57,758 nt of DNA from Planctomycetaceae bacterium (GTDB lineage Bacteria; Planctomycetota; Planctomycetia; Planctomycetales; Planctomycetaceae), in the NCBI GenBank assembly GCA_900299185.1, contig OMIV01000221.1, positions 1 through 57,758 on the forward strand, given 5' to 3'. Shown one piece after another: positions 8,175 to 16,311 of this stretch (positions are counted from its first letter, which is position 1; every line of letters begins with the position of its first letter). The position numbers and the translations under genes were made by a program. The notes beneath the pieces were generated by a model that saw nothing but the letters and a program-made list of their open reading frames with translations, made no database searches and had not been told where the DNA came from.

Positions 8175-10826
8175 TCACTCCACAATCTCCAACGGCAACA
8201 AGCTACTGCCGAAATACAGCGCCTCGTCTTCCACCACTCCAACGGTGAAGAGCCGCAGAAACGATTGCCGCCCTAATGGAGCGTCGTCGTTGATCTGGAT
8301 TTGCAGAGTGCCCTTTTCCGTTTGGCCCGTGAAAGTCTCGCCACGTCCTCGGATGCCAATGATGTCGGTCACTCGTCCCGGCGCAGCCAACTCGGTGTGC
8401 ATCTTCCCGATGAAGCCATTCAATCGCCGAGCCGAATAGTTGACTCGAATGGTCTCGCCGCGAGCCGCTCGGGTCACCGCGAACGGATCGACTTCAACCT
8501 GAAACGCAGCGGGCTGCACATCGAAGACGACCGGATTGCTATGCACGATCACCGCTTCCGTTTTTTGATTCGCCGCCGGGACGGTGGTGTCAGCGCGCAC
8601 CACCAAGGAATACCGACCGGGCGGTAACGTCGGCGGCAAATAGAAGCTGACATAGCCCTTCTGCTGCCCTGCGGGGATCACTCCGGTTTGATTCTGGATC
8701 GAGTCTGGCAAACCCACTCCGATCAACTTCACGGGAGCTTGATGGCCGGCGTCTTTGCGTTCGACATGCACCGCGACGTCCACAACTCCACCCGGCGAGT
8801 GTCGCACTCGAATCTTGCCATAAAGCTGGTGAGTCAGTTCTTCATGAGCATCCGCCGTGATAGCCACCGGCGAGTCCCCTGCGATCGCCAGCGGAATCTG
8901 AGAAGCAAGACGTCCCCAAGCATTCGGCGTCCCTGTGCGAACGATGGTGCCACTGCGCACCGGGACCAGTCGCGCTCCCGCTGAGCCAACCAACTTCAGC
9001 TCACCAAACCCAGCCACGGCATTTCGATCTGCCGAGACCACGACCGTCGCACGATCAACTCCCGGACCAAGCCACACGTCAGGACACTCCACACCTGGCG
9101 GCAGGTCTTGAGCCGCGATGCGAATCGCGTCGTTCATGCCGCGTCGTCGCAAAGCCAGGACATCCAGCAGCTCGCGACCTCCGCGTTTCACATTAAGCCC
9201 CGCAGCATCAGGTCGAGCAGCGACCGCCACGAGTTCAAAGTCGGGTTCTTCTCGTCGCATGCTCAATCGATAAACACGCCGAGCATCGCGTTGCTGTCCG
9301 CCGGTCATATTGCGCAGAGCGATCAGATATCGGCCATCTTGTGGGCACACCCATCGACCACTGGGATCAAGATGAGCTGTCGGAAATGTCCCACCAACGT
9401 TGCGAGCCTCATCAGTGAATTGAACGAGCAACTTGGATTGCTCATTCAACACGCTGATCTGCAAATCAAGCGGCGATTGCAGTCGCTGCCCAAGTGCCTC
9501 AACAAAGACCACTTCGCCGCGCCGGGCATAGAAGGCAAACCAATCTCGGTCTTCACCACCCGCAAGCTGACCACTGACTTCGCAAGGCAATGTGACCTCT
9601 TGAGCCGTCGCCGCCGAGTTGTTGTTACCTCGATCAACAACAACCGGCACATCGCTGAGGCCAATCACGACCGCTGCATGACTGCCAGGCAGATGAAATG
9701 GAAACGCCGCTCCAGACAACACGGTTTGAGCAGGCTGCAACCTCACTGGCAACGGCCACACATCGCGAGCTTGAGTCGCCGGAATATCGACAACCACTTG
9801 ATCCAGTGCCGCCGACTGCGGATCGGTCTGAGGAGTCGCTCCGGGAAGATTCCAACCATGCAGAGTCACTCGACCGGCCACACCACGTTCGATGACGTTG
9901 GGCACCGAGAACGCCACTCGCGGACCAGCATCGACATCCAAACGGTAGTAATGCTCCGCGCTTCCCGATGAGATCAAGTCTTGCAACTTCACGACATAAG
10001 CACCGTCGGCAGGCACTCGAAAGTCGATCAACGGATCGCTGCCAAAGTAGCCTCGATTAACCGCCAATCGTTTGCCGGTTGAGTCGTAGATTTCGAGTAC
10101 CGCTCGCAGTCGCGAGTCGATGCGCTCGGCCCAGCATTCGACGATCACGCGCTGCCCGCGTTTGGCTTCGCAGCGATAGTGATCGACGTCATTAGGCTTT
10201 TCGATCCGGCCATGATTCACCGCGTTGAGCGGCAGTTGCATCGATGTGGTAACGGTGTCATTCGGCTCGACTTCAATCTGCTCGGCACGATTACCGATCG
10301 CCAACGTGCGCGGAGCGCTGATGCCGTTCTCTCCGACGGCCCAAACGTCATACAAGCCCGGCATGACTCCGTCCGGGATCGTCAGCCGCCAGCGACTGGT
10401 ATCGATCTTCTCAGCTTTCAGTCCCGCCACGTTGCTATGCAGCGTCTTGAGATCTTGAAGGTTGGCCCCAGCCAGAGTGACCTCAACCACCTGACCGCTT
10501 TGCCCGCCAGTTGGGTAGATGGTGCTAAGAACCGGAGCCGTTTGAGCAGCGGCGATGTTGAAGCCGAACGCAACGAGTACCACGGCGACGAAGATGGCAT
10601 TCAACCAAGTCGGCCTATCAGTCGACGATCCTCTCCAAAACACCCCTCGCCCTTTTGGGAAGAGGGGCCGGGTGTGAGAGGCAACAAAGGACGGGCTCGG
10701 ATTGCAATTGCCCCTCACACCTAACGCCACTCCCCAAGGGGGCGAGGGGAACTGAAAAGGCTTCTGGCTTCGAGATCTGCTTAAAGCAGCGTTGCGTGAC
10801 GTTCGGCAGGGATTGCAATCACTCAT
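8175..10826 (-). CDS. Exported PPC-domain protein; 5' end built from inserted repeats
   Basis: The frame is 883 residues from ATG 10826. Residues up to about 74 are largely encoded by two 39-bp repeats in inverted orientation. The true-looking signal peptide (LNAIFVAVVLVAFGFNIAAA then Q) comes only after them, and a TTG at 10604 sits directly before it. So the native start is probably 10604, or the gene was extended by repeat insertion. The mature part starts with an IPT/TIG-like beta domain (PVLSTIYPTGGQSGQVVEV). At least two pre-peptidase C-terminal (PPC) domains follow, with the EVEPNDTVTTSMQLPLN and DVDHYRCEAKRGQRVIVECW pattern, and a second DRDWFAFYARRGEVVFVEAL. Planctomycete PPC proteins often accompany DUF1501/DUF1549 genes; function is unknown. 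The convergent neighbour is a DUF1501 gene. Confidence 0.85.
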   Translation of the reverse strand: MSDCNPCRTSRNAALSRSRSQKPFQFPSPPWGVALGVRGNCNPSPSFVASHTRPLFPKGRGVFWRGSSTDRPTWLNAIFVAVVLVAFGFNIAAAQTAPVLSTIYPTGGQSGQVVEVTLAGANLQDLKTLHSNVAGLKAEKIDTSRWRLTIPDGVMPGLYDVWAVGENGISAPRTLAIGNRAEQIEVEPNDTVTTSMQLPLNAVNHGRIEKPNDVDHYRCEAKRGQRVIVECWAERIDSRLRAVLEIYDSTGKRLAVNRGYFGSDPLIDFRVPADGAYVVKLQDLISSGSAEHYYRLDVDAGPRVAFSVPNVIERGVAGRVTLHGWNLPGATPQTDPQSAALDQVVVDIPATQARDVWPLPVRLQPAQTVLSGAAFPFHLPGSHAAVVIGLSDVPVVVDRGNNNSAATAQEVTLPCEVSGQLAGGEDRDWFAFYARRGEVVFVEALGQRLQSPLDLQISVLNEQSKLLVQFTDEARNVGGTFPTAHLDPSGRWVCPQDGRYLIALRNMTGGQQRDARRVYRLSMRREEPDFELVAVAARPDAAGLNVKRGGRELLDVLALRRRGMNDAIRIAAQDLPPGVECPDVWLGPGVDRATVVVSADRNAVAGFGELKLVGSAGARLVPVRSGTIVRTGTPNAWGRLASQIPLAIAGDSPVAITADAHEELTHQLYGKIRVRHSPGGVVDVAVHVERKDAGHQAPVKLIGVGLPDSIQNQTGVIPAGQQKGYVSFYLPPTLPPGRYSLVVRADTTVPAANQKTEAVIVHSNPVVFDVQPAAFQVEVDPFAVTRAARGETIRVNYSARRLNGFIGKMHTELAAPGRVTDIIGIRGRGETFTGQTEKGTLQIQINDDAPLGRQSFLRLFTVGVVEDEALYFGSSLLPLEIVE
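10643..10681 (-). repeat. 39-bp GC-rich palindromic repeat, copy in PPC gene (reverse orientation)
   Basis: This 39-base element lies inside the 5' part of the PPC frame. It is the inverted partner of the copy at 10711-10749, with 29 bases between them. It starts CCCCTCGCCC and, read on the opposite strand, has the CGGCCCCTCTTCCC core shared with the copies at 32002 and 36592. Here it is translated as part of NPSPSFVASHTRPLFPKGRG. Confidence 0.85.
10711..10749 (+). repeat. 39-bp GC-rich palindromic repeat, copy in PPC gene (forward orientation)
   Basis: CCCCTCACACCTAACGCCAC followed by TCCCCAAGGGGGCGAGGGG is exactly 39 bases, the same length as the copies at 10643, 32002 and 36592. The GGATTGCAATTG just upstream is also similar to the sequence before the 32002 and 36592 copies. 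It is read by the PPC frame as SPPWGVALGVRGN. Confidence 0.85.
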
Positions 10827-11334
10827 AGTCTCGAACTCTTTGCGAAGTCGTCGGTGGGGAAGTCACGGGCAGCGATGAGGCAATTCATTAGGAACGGTGA
10901 GAGGCGGTGTCGTCCCCAAGTTCGGCGAAGATGGCAAGCATCGTTCGACACGTAAACCTTGCAAAGCAAAGTCGTCATTGAGTGAGAGCCGCTGAAGCCC
11001 ACTGACAAAACCTCGGCCAATGAGAAGATCCAATTCAAACTTTGCACGTTCACCGACGGCCCTCGTAATTGGCATCGGGCCGTCGAAACCATTGGTGGTG
11101 CAGCGGCATGTGGCGAACGACCAATGGTTGGCTGTCCGACGTTAAAGAGACATTCTTTTGCAGGACGAGAACAGACACCGTTTCGAGTACGGTCTCACGG
11201 GCCAACAATTGTTGAAGAACGACATCGAGTGCGAGACCGTCGCACTTATCAACCCACTAGCTTAGGCACGCTGACGACGTGCATTGCAAAGTACATCAGG
11301 CTGCTCGCAGCCACACACCCACTCGGAGAATGAC
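10827..11334. other. Intergenic region with two adjacent perfect hairpins
   Basis: About 500 bases between divergent genes, without a convincing gene. It contains two abutting perfect inverted repeats: CGACGGCCC (11054-11062) with GGGCCGTCG (11077-11085), and AACCATTGGT (11087-11096) with ACCAATGGTT (11120-11129). Two hairpins in series in a divergent promoter region could be a regulatory or structured-RNA element, or another repeat family present once in this window. Confidence 0.5.
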
Positions 11335-12933
11335 ATGGCACTCACGCGTTGGTTGATGGTCCTCATGAGTTTGATGGTCGCAGCGATCACGAACTCACCA
11401 GCCATCGCGCAGCAAGTCGCGCCAGGCCAAGTCATCAGCTATCAGCCCATCTTCCCGGCTCGCTGGAACGCCAGAAGCCCCTCAACCCAGATGGTGCCTT
11501 GGGAAGGCGAACACGTCGTGTTGCTCACGACTGACTCGAACCTCGATCGCCAAGTGATGACGTCACTCGTGAAGAAGTTGGATGAGCATTGGAAGACATG
11601 CAGCGACCTCGTGGGCCAAACGCCGTCGTTGACCAAACAGCATCACAACAAAGTCACGATCACGGCCGTTTCCGACCCGCGTATGACGATGAACTTCTTC
11701 GGGGGGTATGGATTATATGGAACTGGCGGCATCGAACTGACTGGCTTCTATGGACCAGACGGCGTTTACGAGCAAGCTCGCCGCTCCCCGTCTTACTCGC
11801 CGGACTACGTCTTGTTCTTGATGGCCCACAACCATTCGATGCCCATGACTCGCATGACATTGGCCATCAACGGATCAGCCACGCTGCTCTTTCATGTGGG
11901 AACGGAGAACAAGAAGTTCTCACCGGAAGAGCAAGATGTTCGCTCTAACTTGGAGCAGTTCGAGCAAGTCTATGTTCGGTCTCAAGCCACGTTTCAGGAC
12001 TCCTTCGAGCACTTCGGTCCGTCAGTGACACGGACCTTCAATGACTCGCATGGGAACCCTTATCCCCAAGGTGACTTCGGACTGTTCTTCGCATCGAGCA
12101 TGTTGAAGCTTCGCAAGGACAACGGCGGCAATGAGTGGTTCAAGCGGTTCTATCGCCGCCTCAACGAGTGCCCGCCAATCGTGGGTCTGGATCTGTCCGA
12201 GCAAAACGTCGCGACTGGCCAGCTCGTGAATTGGGTCGTAGCATCATCTCTGGCCGCCAGAAGCGATCTGACATCCGACTTCCATCATCGCTGGCGATTG
12301 CCGCTGTCTCCGGAAATCTGGGAAGCCTTGAAGAAAGTGCCTTGGAGTACCCCTGACCTCACCGTCGACGCGGTCTTTAGTGCGTTGCCAATGAAGCAAC
12401 TCCCGCTCAACGTGGTGACGAGCCGCAAAGACTTTCTGAATGAGGAACGCCGACGTCTGAACGTGCTGCGGAGCGGCAACTTCGAAGAGTCCGACAATGA
12501 GCCGTGGCAGCCGTGGTCGGAACGCGCCCAACGAAATGTCGGCGGTTCAATCGTTACAAATATGGCTCAACAAGGGCAGAAGTCCGCTCACTTGGAAGCA
12601 CCGATCTTCGACGAACTTCGATACGAGCAATCGGTCAGCCTAAAGCCGAAGACTAAGTATCTCTTGAGCGGCTGGATCAAGACTCAAGACGTGGTGCCAG
12701 AAGACACCACCAGAAAGATTGGAGCGAACCTCTCGATCGACGGTGGCCGAGAAGTCACCGAGTCCGTTATCGGCACCAGTGACTGGCGCTACGTCTCATT
12801 GATCATTGACTCGGGAACGCGAACCGGCATCAAGGTCTGCGCCCGATTGGGTCGCAACAACAGCAAAGCCAAAGGCAGTGCCTGGTTCGACGATCTCGTC
12901 CTGATCCCGCTGACAGAGGAGTCTCTGAAGTAA
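11335..12933 (+). CDS. Uncharacterised exported protein with jelly-roll-like C-terminal domain
   Basis: This is a 532-residue protein. The ATG at 11335 follows GGAGA by six bases, and the next residues form a clean signal peptide (TRWLMVLMSLMVAAITNSPA then IAQQ). The central part (residues about 40-390) is not recognised. It contains HVVLLTTDSNLDRQVMTSLV, FFGGYGLYGTGGIELTG and LKLRKDNGGNEWFKRFYRRL, which loosely recall secreted peptidase-like or basic-secretory-protein folds, but there is no HExxH zinc motif. The last 150 residues (NVLRSGNFEESDNEPWQPW, KYLLSGWIKTQDV, AKGSAWFDDLVLIPL) have the strand pattern of CBM4/9-like carbohydrate-binding jelly rolls. An extracellular glycan-binding role is inferred from that domain only. 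Confidence 0.85.
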   Translation: MALTRWLMVLMSLMVAAITNSPAIAQQVAPGQVISYQPIFPARWNARSPSTQMVPWEGEHVVLLTTDSNLDRQVMTSLVKKLDEHWKTCSDLVGQTPSLTKQHHNKVTITAVSDPRMTMNFFGGYGLYGTGGIELTGFYGPDGVYEQARRSPSYSPDYVLFLMAHNHSMPMTRMTLAINGSATLLFHVGTENKKFSPEEQDVRSNLEQFEQVYVRSQATFQDSFEHFGPSVTRTFNDSHGNPYPQGDFGLFFASSMLKLRKDNGGNEWFKRFYRRLNECPPIVGLDLSEQNVATGQLVNWVVASSLAARSDLTSDFHHRWRLPLSPEIWEALKKVPWSTPDLTVDAVFSALPMKQLPLNVVTSRKDFLNEERRRLNVLRSGNFEESDNEPWQPWSERAQRNVGGSIVTNMAQQGQKSAHLEAPIFDELRYEQSVSLKPKTKYLLSGWIKTQDVVPEDTTRKIGANLSIDGGREVTESVIGTSDWRYVSLIIDSGTRTGIKVCARLGRNNSKAKGSAWFDDLVLIPLTEESLK

Positions 12934-12964
12934 GGCGTGCTCGACAAGCCTGGCGAAAAACAAA

Positions 12965-12997
12965 GACCACGCCGTGCGAGCACTCTCAGGCGTGGTC
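12965..12997. terminator. Hairpin between convergent genes, possible bidirectional terminator
   Basis: GACCACGCC (12965-12973) pairs with GGCGTGGTC (12989-12997), and the loop holds a second small stem GTGC/GCAC. An A-rich run (AAAAACAAA) precedes it, which would read as a U-tract for the minus-strand Dabb gene. It lies between the convergent ends at 12933 and 13032. Confidence 0.5.
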
Positions 12998-13031
12998 GTC
13001 AAACTTCGAGACGTCGCAGATCGACGGTCAC

Positions 13032-13355
13032 TTAACCAACGTAAGAGTCGAAGACGCGAACTCGTTTCCAGTTGGGCTTGCACTCGTCGATGAATTGCTT
13101 GTGACGAGGATGCTCTTGGTACTTGTCGTGCGAAGCCTTGCTGTCGAAGACGACATGCAGCGCGACGCTGAAGTCGCGGTCATTGACGGGGCGAGCAAAC
13201 TCGGGAGCCAGCTTGGCCACCGAGAAATAGACCGTGCCGTCGTGGCCGGAAAGGTTCTTGTTCGCCGAGTCCAGCAGCTTCTGTTGGGCTTCAGCAGAGT
13301 TATCGGTGAGATCGAAGAAGACGATGTGAGCGAGATGCGGACCAGCGTTCGACAT
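13032..13355 (-). CDS. Dabb family protein (stress-responsive A/B barrel)
   Basis: This 107-residue protein starts at ATG 13355; the longer frame upstream has no family similarity. The opening NAGPHLAHIVFFDLTDNS is the Dabb signature, in which a His sits on the first strand. DFSVALHVVFDSKASHDKYQ and EHPRHKQFIDECKPNWKRVR follow, which are the second-half landmarks of this ferredoxin-like barrel. Members are dimeric and of varied or unknown function, some acting as small-molecule cyclases. The gene is convergent with the preceding secreted-protein gene and divergent from the MFS gene 183 bases away. Confidence 0.92.
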   Translation of the reverse strand: MSNAGPHLAHIVFFDLTDNSAEAQQKLLDSANKNLSGHDGTVYFSVAKLAPEFARPVNDRDFSVALHVVFDSKASHDKYQEHPRHKQFIDECKPNWKRVRVFDSYVG

Positions 13356-13538
13356 GTTGCAGAGTGCTCCTGAGGAGTGTTGAAGTAAGTGCTGCGCGAC
13401 CGTTCGTCGCGGCTGCGGGACGGGATCGTATGGCCGCATGCGACCGTCGCAAGCACGACGCCACAGCGTCTTGCTGGATGACTTCGCCAGCGCCACAATC
13501 GAGCCTCTCTCTCACACGATCAGGCATGCGGCGAAACG

Positions 13539-14915
13539 ATGAGCACTCCAAAACTCGGCGACTGGGACGATTCCGACCCGCCTTTGGTCTATCGCTCGTG
13601 GCGAACAGTCTGCTGCGTCAGCTTTCTGATTTATGCCGCACTGGGCAGCGTGCTTCCGATGCTGACTCTCTTCCTGAGAACTTCGGCGGCCATGCCGTGG
13701 TGGCAAGTCAGCACCATCGTCGCAGCACTCGCGCTGGGCAGCTCCATCGCTTTGCCACTCATCCAATTCGGACAGCGGCGTCATTACGACCCACGCTTGG
13801 GAACAGCGATCGGACAACTGCTGTGCTCTGCCGTGGCGATGTCCGTTGTAATCTGCTCGCAGAACAAATTGCTGATTGGCTCGGATTGGCGGATCGCTGC
13901 GAGCATCGCATTGGTCGCCGGAGGTCTGATTGCTTGGACGTTGAGTTGGTTGCATGAGTTAGCTGGTCAGACCGCGCCGTCGAATCCGCGAGCGTCTCGC
14001 GAATGGAGATTGTGGGGAGCAGTCGGCTTTGTGTTGCCAGCTTGGTGTGTGGAGTTGGCCGTCGGCCGCATCACGTCGGTGGTGTGGGAGCAATTTGAAG
14101 TGCTCTATTCCATCAGCGCGTGGATCGGCATCGCAGCGGTGGCCGTGCTGGTAATCGCTTGGCAGCAAGAGACCAGCGTTAAGCCCGCTGAAGTCACTTC
14201 GGCCCCCAGTCGCGAGAAATCCGCAGTCGGAGGTCGCCTGCTCGGTGCTGTCCTGTTGATAGCTGTCGTGCAGCGTTGGCATGAGTTCTTAGCCGTGCCG
14301 TTCATCGACCAAGTGTTAGAGCAACACTCGTCCGTGCCACCGTTGTCGTTGAGATTGTCAGTCGTGCCGCAAGTGGCCGAGGTCGCGACGCTGTATGCGT
14401 TGGGCCGGATCGTTTGTGTGATCGGACTCCGTCTGACCTTGGTCACAGCGCTGGCTGTGTGGCTGACGCGCTGCTTGTTGTTGGGAGCAATCGCTCAAAC
14501 TCCGCTCGGTGCTCGCGAAGCATTGACGGGACTCTTCATCGCACAAGTCTGTGGAGGAATTGCGACAACTCTATTTGCAGGCACCGCCGCCTTTGCGGTC
14601 AGCCAACGACTAAAAGCCCCGCGACTGGGAATGCGGCGCATGGTGGTCTGGTCGGGGATCGTCGCGGCGTTCGCATTGGTGCTGATCGGGCATGGTGCTC
14701 AAGTCGCGTTGGAAAAATTGGGAGTCACTTGGGCTCAGCAATTCTGGGAGTCGTTGCCCGAGCGCATCACGATCGGCAGCTATGTGCTCATCTTCCGCCA
14801 ATGGTCGGGGTTATGGTTTGCGAGCGCCGTTTTGCCTTTGGCAGCGTTGCCATTGGTTTTGTTCGCGCGACTGCAAGCAAGCAACGAGCAGCCCGCCGAT
14901 CAACCAGCGACCTAA
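13539..14915 (+). CDS. MFS permease, nucleoside:H+ symporter / LacY-like group
   Basis: This is a 458-residue polytopic protein with about 12 hydrophobic segments. It resembles the MFS_1-like/NupG group: an N-terminal VCCVSFLIYAALGSVLPMLT helix, the cytoplasmic loop ASREWRLWGAVGFVLPAWCV (the group's RxWGxxGF motif), a longer central hydrophilic loop (about residues 215-235), and a charged RWHEF in helix 7. The group couples uptake of nucleosides or oligosaccharides to protons. The substrate is not visible; the glycogen-debranching gene two genes downstream makes a sugar plausible. The following gene begins 30 bases after the stop, so the two may be co-transcribed. The ribosome site is weak. 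Confidence 0.85.
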   Translation: MSTPKLGDWDDSDPPLVYRSWRTVCCVSFLIYAALGSVLPMLTLFLRTSAAMPWWQVSTIVAALALGSSIALPLIQFGQRRHYDPRLGTAIGQLLCSAVAMSVVICSQNKLLIGSDWRIAASIALVAGGLIAWTLSWLHELAGQTAPSNPRASREWRLWGAVGFVLPAWCVELAVGRITSVVWEQFEVLYSISAWIGIAAVAVLVIAWQQETSVKPAEVTSAPSREKSAVGGRLLGAVLLIAVVQRWHEFLAVPFIDQVLEQHSSVPPLSLRLSVVPQVAEVATLYALGRIVCVIGLRLTLVTALAVWLTRCLLLGAIAQTPLGAREALTGLFIAQVCGGIATTLFAGTAAFAVSQRLKAPRLGMRRMVVWSGIVAAFALVLIGHGAQVALEKLGVTWAQQFWESLPERITIGSYVLIFRQWSGLWFASAVLPLAALPLVLFARLQASNEQPADQPAT

Positions 14916-14945
14916 CTGCACACCGACGACTTGGAGAAGGCCAGC

Positions 14946-16259
14946 ATGGTTCGAGTGCTCTTAGTTTTCGCAGCATCACTCTTGGCACTGACAGTGCTGG
15001 GCGGACGATCGACTGCGGAGACTCCTCCGACACTCAAAGCCGATGTCCGAGCTGCCCTTGATCAACTGAATGCAGCTTCCTTGGCCGAACGGCAACGAGC
15101 CGAACAGCGTTTGATTGAACTCGGCCCCAGCGTGCTGCCGTTGCTGCCGCCGATGGAGCTCGTGAATTCCGTCTCGGCCAAGCAAGCGTTGAAACGCGTT
15201 CGAGTACGACTCGAAGAAGACGCAGCGCGACAGTCGATCGCTCCCAGCAAGTTGAACCTGAAAGGCTCGTATTCGCTGGCGGAGCTATCTGCCGAGATCG
15301 AGAAGCAAACTCGCAATCGAGTGCTCGTACCGACGTCATCAACCAGCAGCGTGAAGTCCGTGACGACCGATTGGTCGAGCCGTTCGTTTTGGGATGCGAT
15401 CGCCGATCTCGAACAGCAGCAACTCACGATCGAGTTCTCGGGGCAACGATCCGCCTACGAATGGAAGTCGCTCGCCGCGCCGCGTAAGACCGCCTCGCAA
15501 CTGCACGGTGGGTTTCGAGTCGAAGCTGCTCCGATCGAAGCTCGCCCTGCGACCAAGGCCGATCAGCAACTGTGGCTCGCTCATGTCACAATCTCTGCAG
15601 AGCCGCGTTTGCGACCGTTGCTCTTGAGGTACTCAGCAGCGGACTTCGCACTCGGAAACGACGAGTCCATTAAGCCATTCGATCCCGAAGCGCGGATCGA
15701 AGTCCCGCTGGGTGATGGTGGCCGAGTCTCTCAATTCAGCATGACCTTCGCAGGCTCTGCCAAGCAGACGCCGAACCAAGCGTTGACCGCGACAACTGGC
15801 TTGCGAGGCACCGTTCGATTGGTCGTTGCTGCCGGAGAAGAACCCATCGAGTTCAAAGACTTCGGACGTGCTCAAGGTGTGTCGCGACGACATGGCGGAG
15901 TGACCGTCGCGCTGACGAGCGTGCGAATGAAGCGGGAAGCAAACGGCAAGCTGGCTGTGTCAGCTCGGCTACAAGTGAGCTACGACTCGCCGCAGCATGC
16001 CTTCGAGTCTCATCAGTTGTGGGTCTTCCACAATCATGTCTTTCTCAGGAGTCCGTCGGGCCAGCAAGTGCCGCATACCGGCGGTGCTGAAACGCTCTTT
16101 CAAAACGAAGGCGTCGTGGGAGTTGAGTATCGCTTCGCGGATCTGCCCGATGACGCGCGGCTGTGGTCGTTGAACTACGTCGCCCCCACGCTGCTGATTG
16201 AAGTGCCATTAGAGTTTCGATTGGCCGATGTCCCCGTCGCGGTGAAGAAGCCCGAGTAA
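14946..16259 (+). CDS. Uncharacterised exported protein
   Basis: This is a 437-residue protein. I start at ATG 14946, which follows GGAGAAGG by five bases. The signal peptide is VRVLLVFAASLLALTVLGG. After it comes a HEAT-like helical stretch (VRAALDQLNAASLAERQRAE, LIELGPSVLPLLPPM). A region follows in which LNLKGSYSLAELSAEIEKQT and RSFWDAIADLEQQQLTIEFS recall secretin/TonB short-domain-like patterns seen in many planctomycete hypothetical proteins. The C-terminal half is beta-rich (VLSxx-type strands, WVFHNHVFLRSPSGQ). No catalytic motif is recognised. It lies between an MFS permease and a debranching enzyme on the same strand, with gaps of 30 and 52 bases, suggesting one transcript. Confidence 0.85.
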   Translation: MVRVLLVFAASLLALTVLGGRSTAETPPTLKADVRAALDQLNAASLAERQRAEQRLIELGPSVLPLLPPMELVNSVSAKQALKRVRVRLEEDAARQSIAPSKLNLKGSYSLAELSAEIEKQTRNRVLVPTSSTSSVKSVTTDWSSRSFWDAIADLEQQQLTIEFSGQRSAYEWKSLAAPRKTASQLHGGFRVEAAPIEARPATKADQQLWLAHVTISAEPRLRPLLLRYSAADFALGNDESIKPFDPEARIEVPLGDGGRVSQFSMTFAGSAKQTPNQALTATTGLRGTVRLVVAAGEEPIEFKDFGRAQGVSRRHGGVTVALTSVRMKREANGKLAVSARLQVSYDSPQHAFESHQLWVFHNHVFLRSPSGQQVPHTGGAETLFQNEGVVGVEYRFADLPDDARLWSLNYVAPTLLIEVPLEFRLADVPVAVKKPE

Positions 16260-16311
16260 CAACTGCCACACGCGGCCCATATCAAACTGCCAACAGTTGG
16301 AGCCTTGCATC

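Noticed and set aside
11335..12933. Metallopeptidase call for the secreted protein
   Set aside because: No HExxH or other metal-binding motif is visible, so an enzymatic label is not supported.
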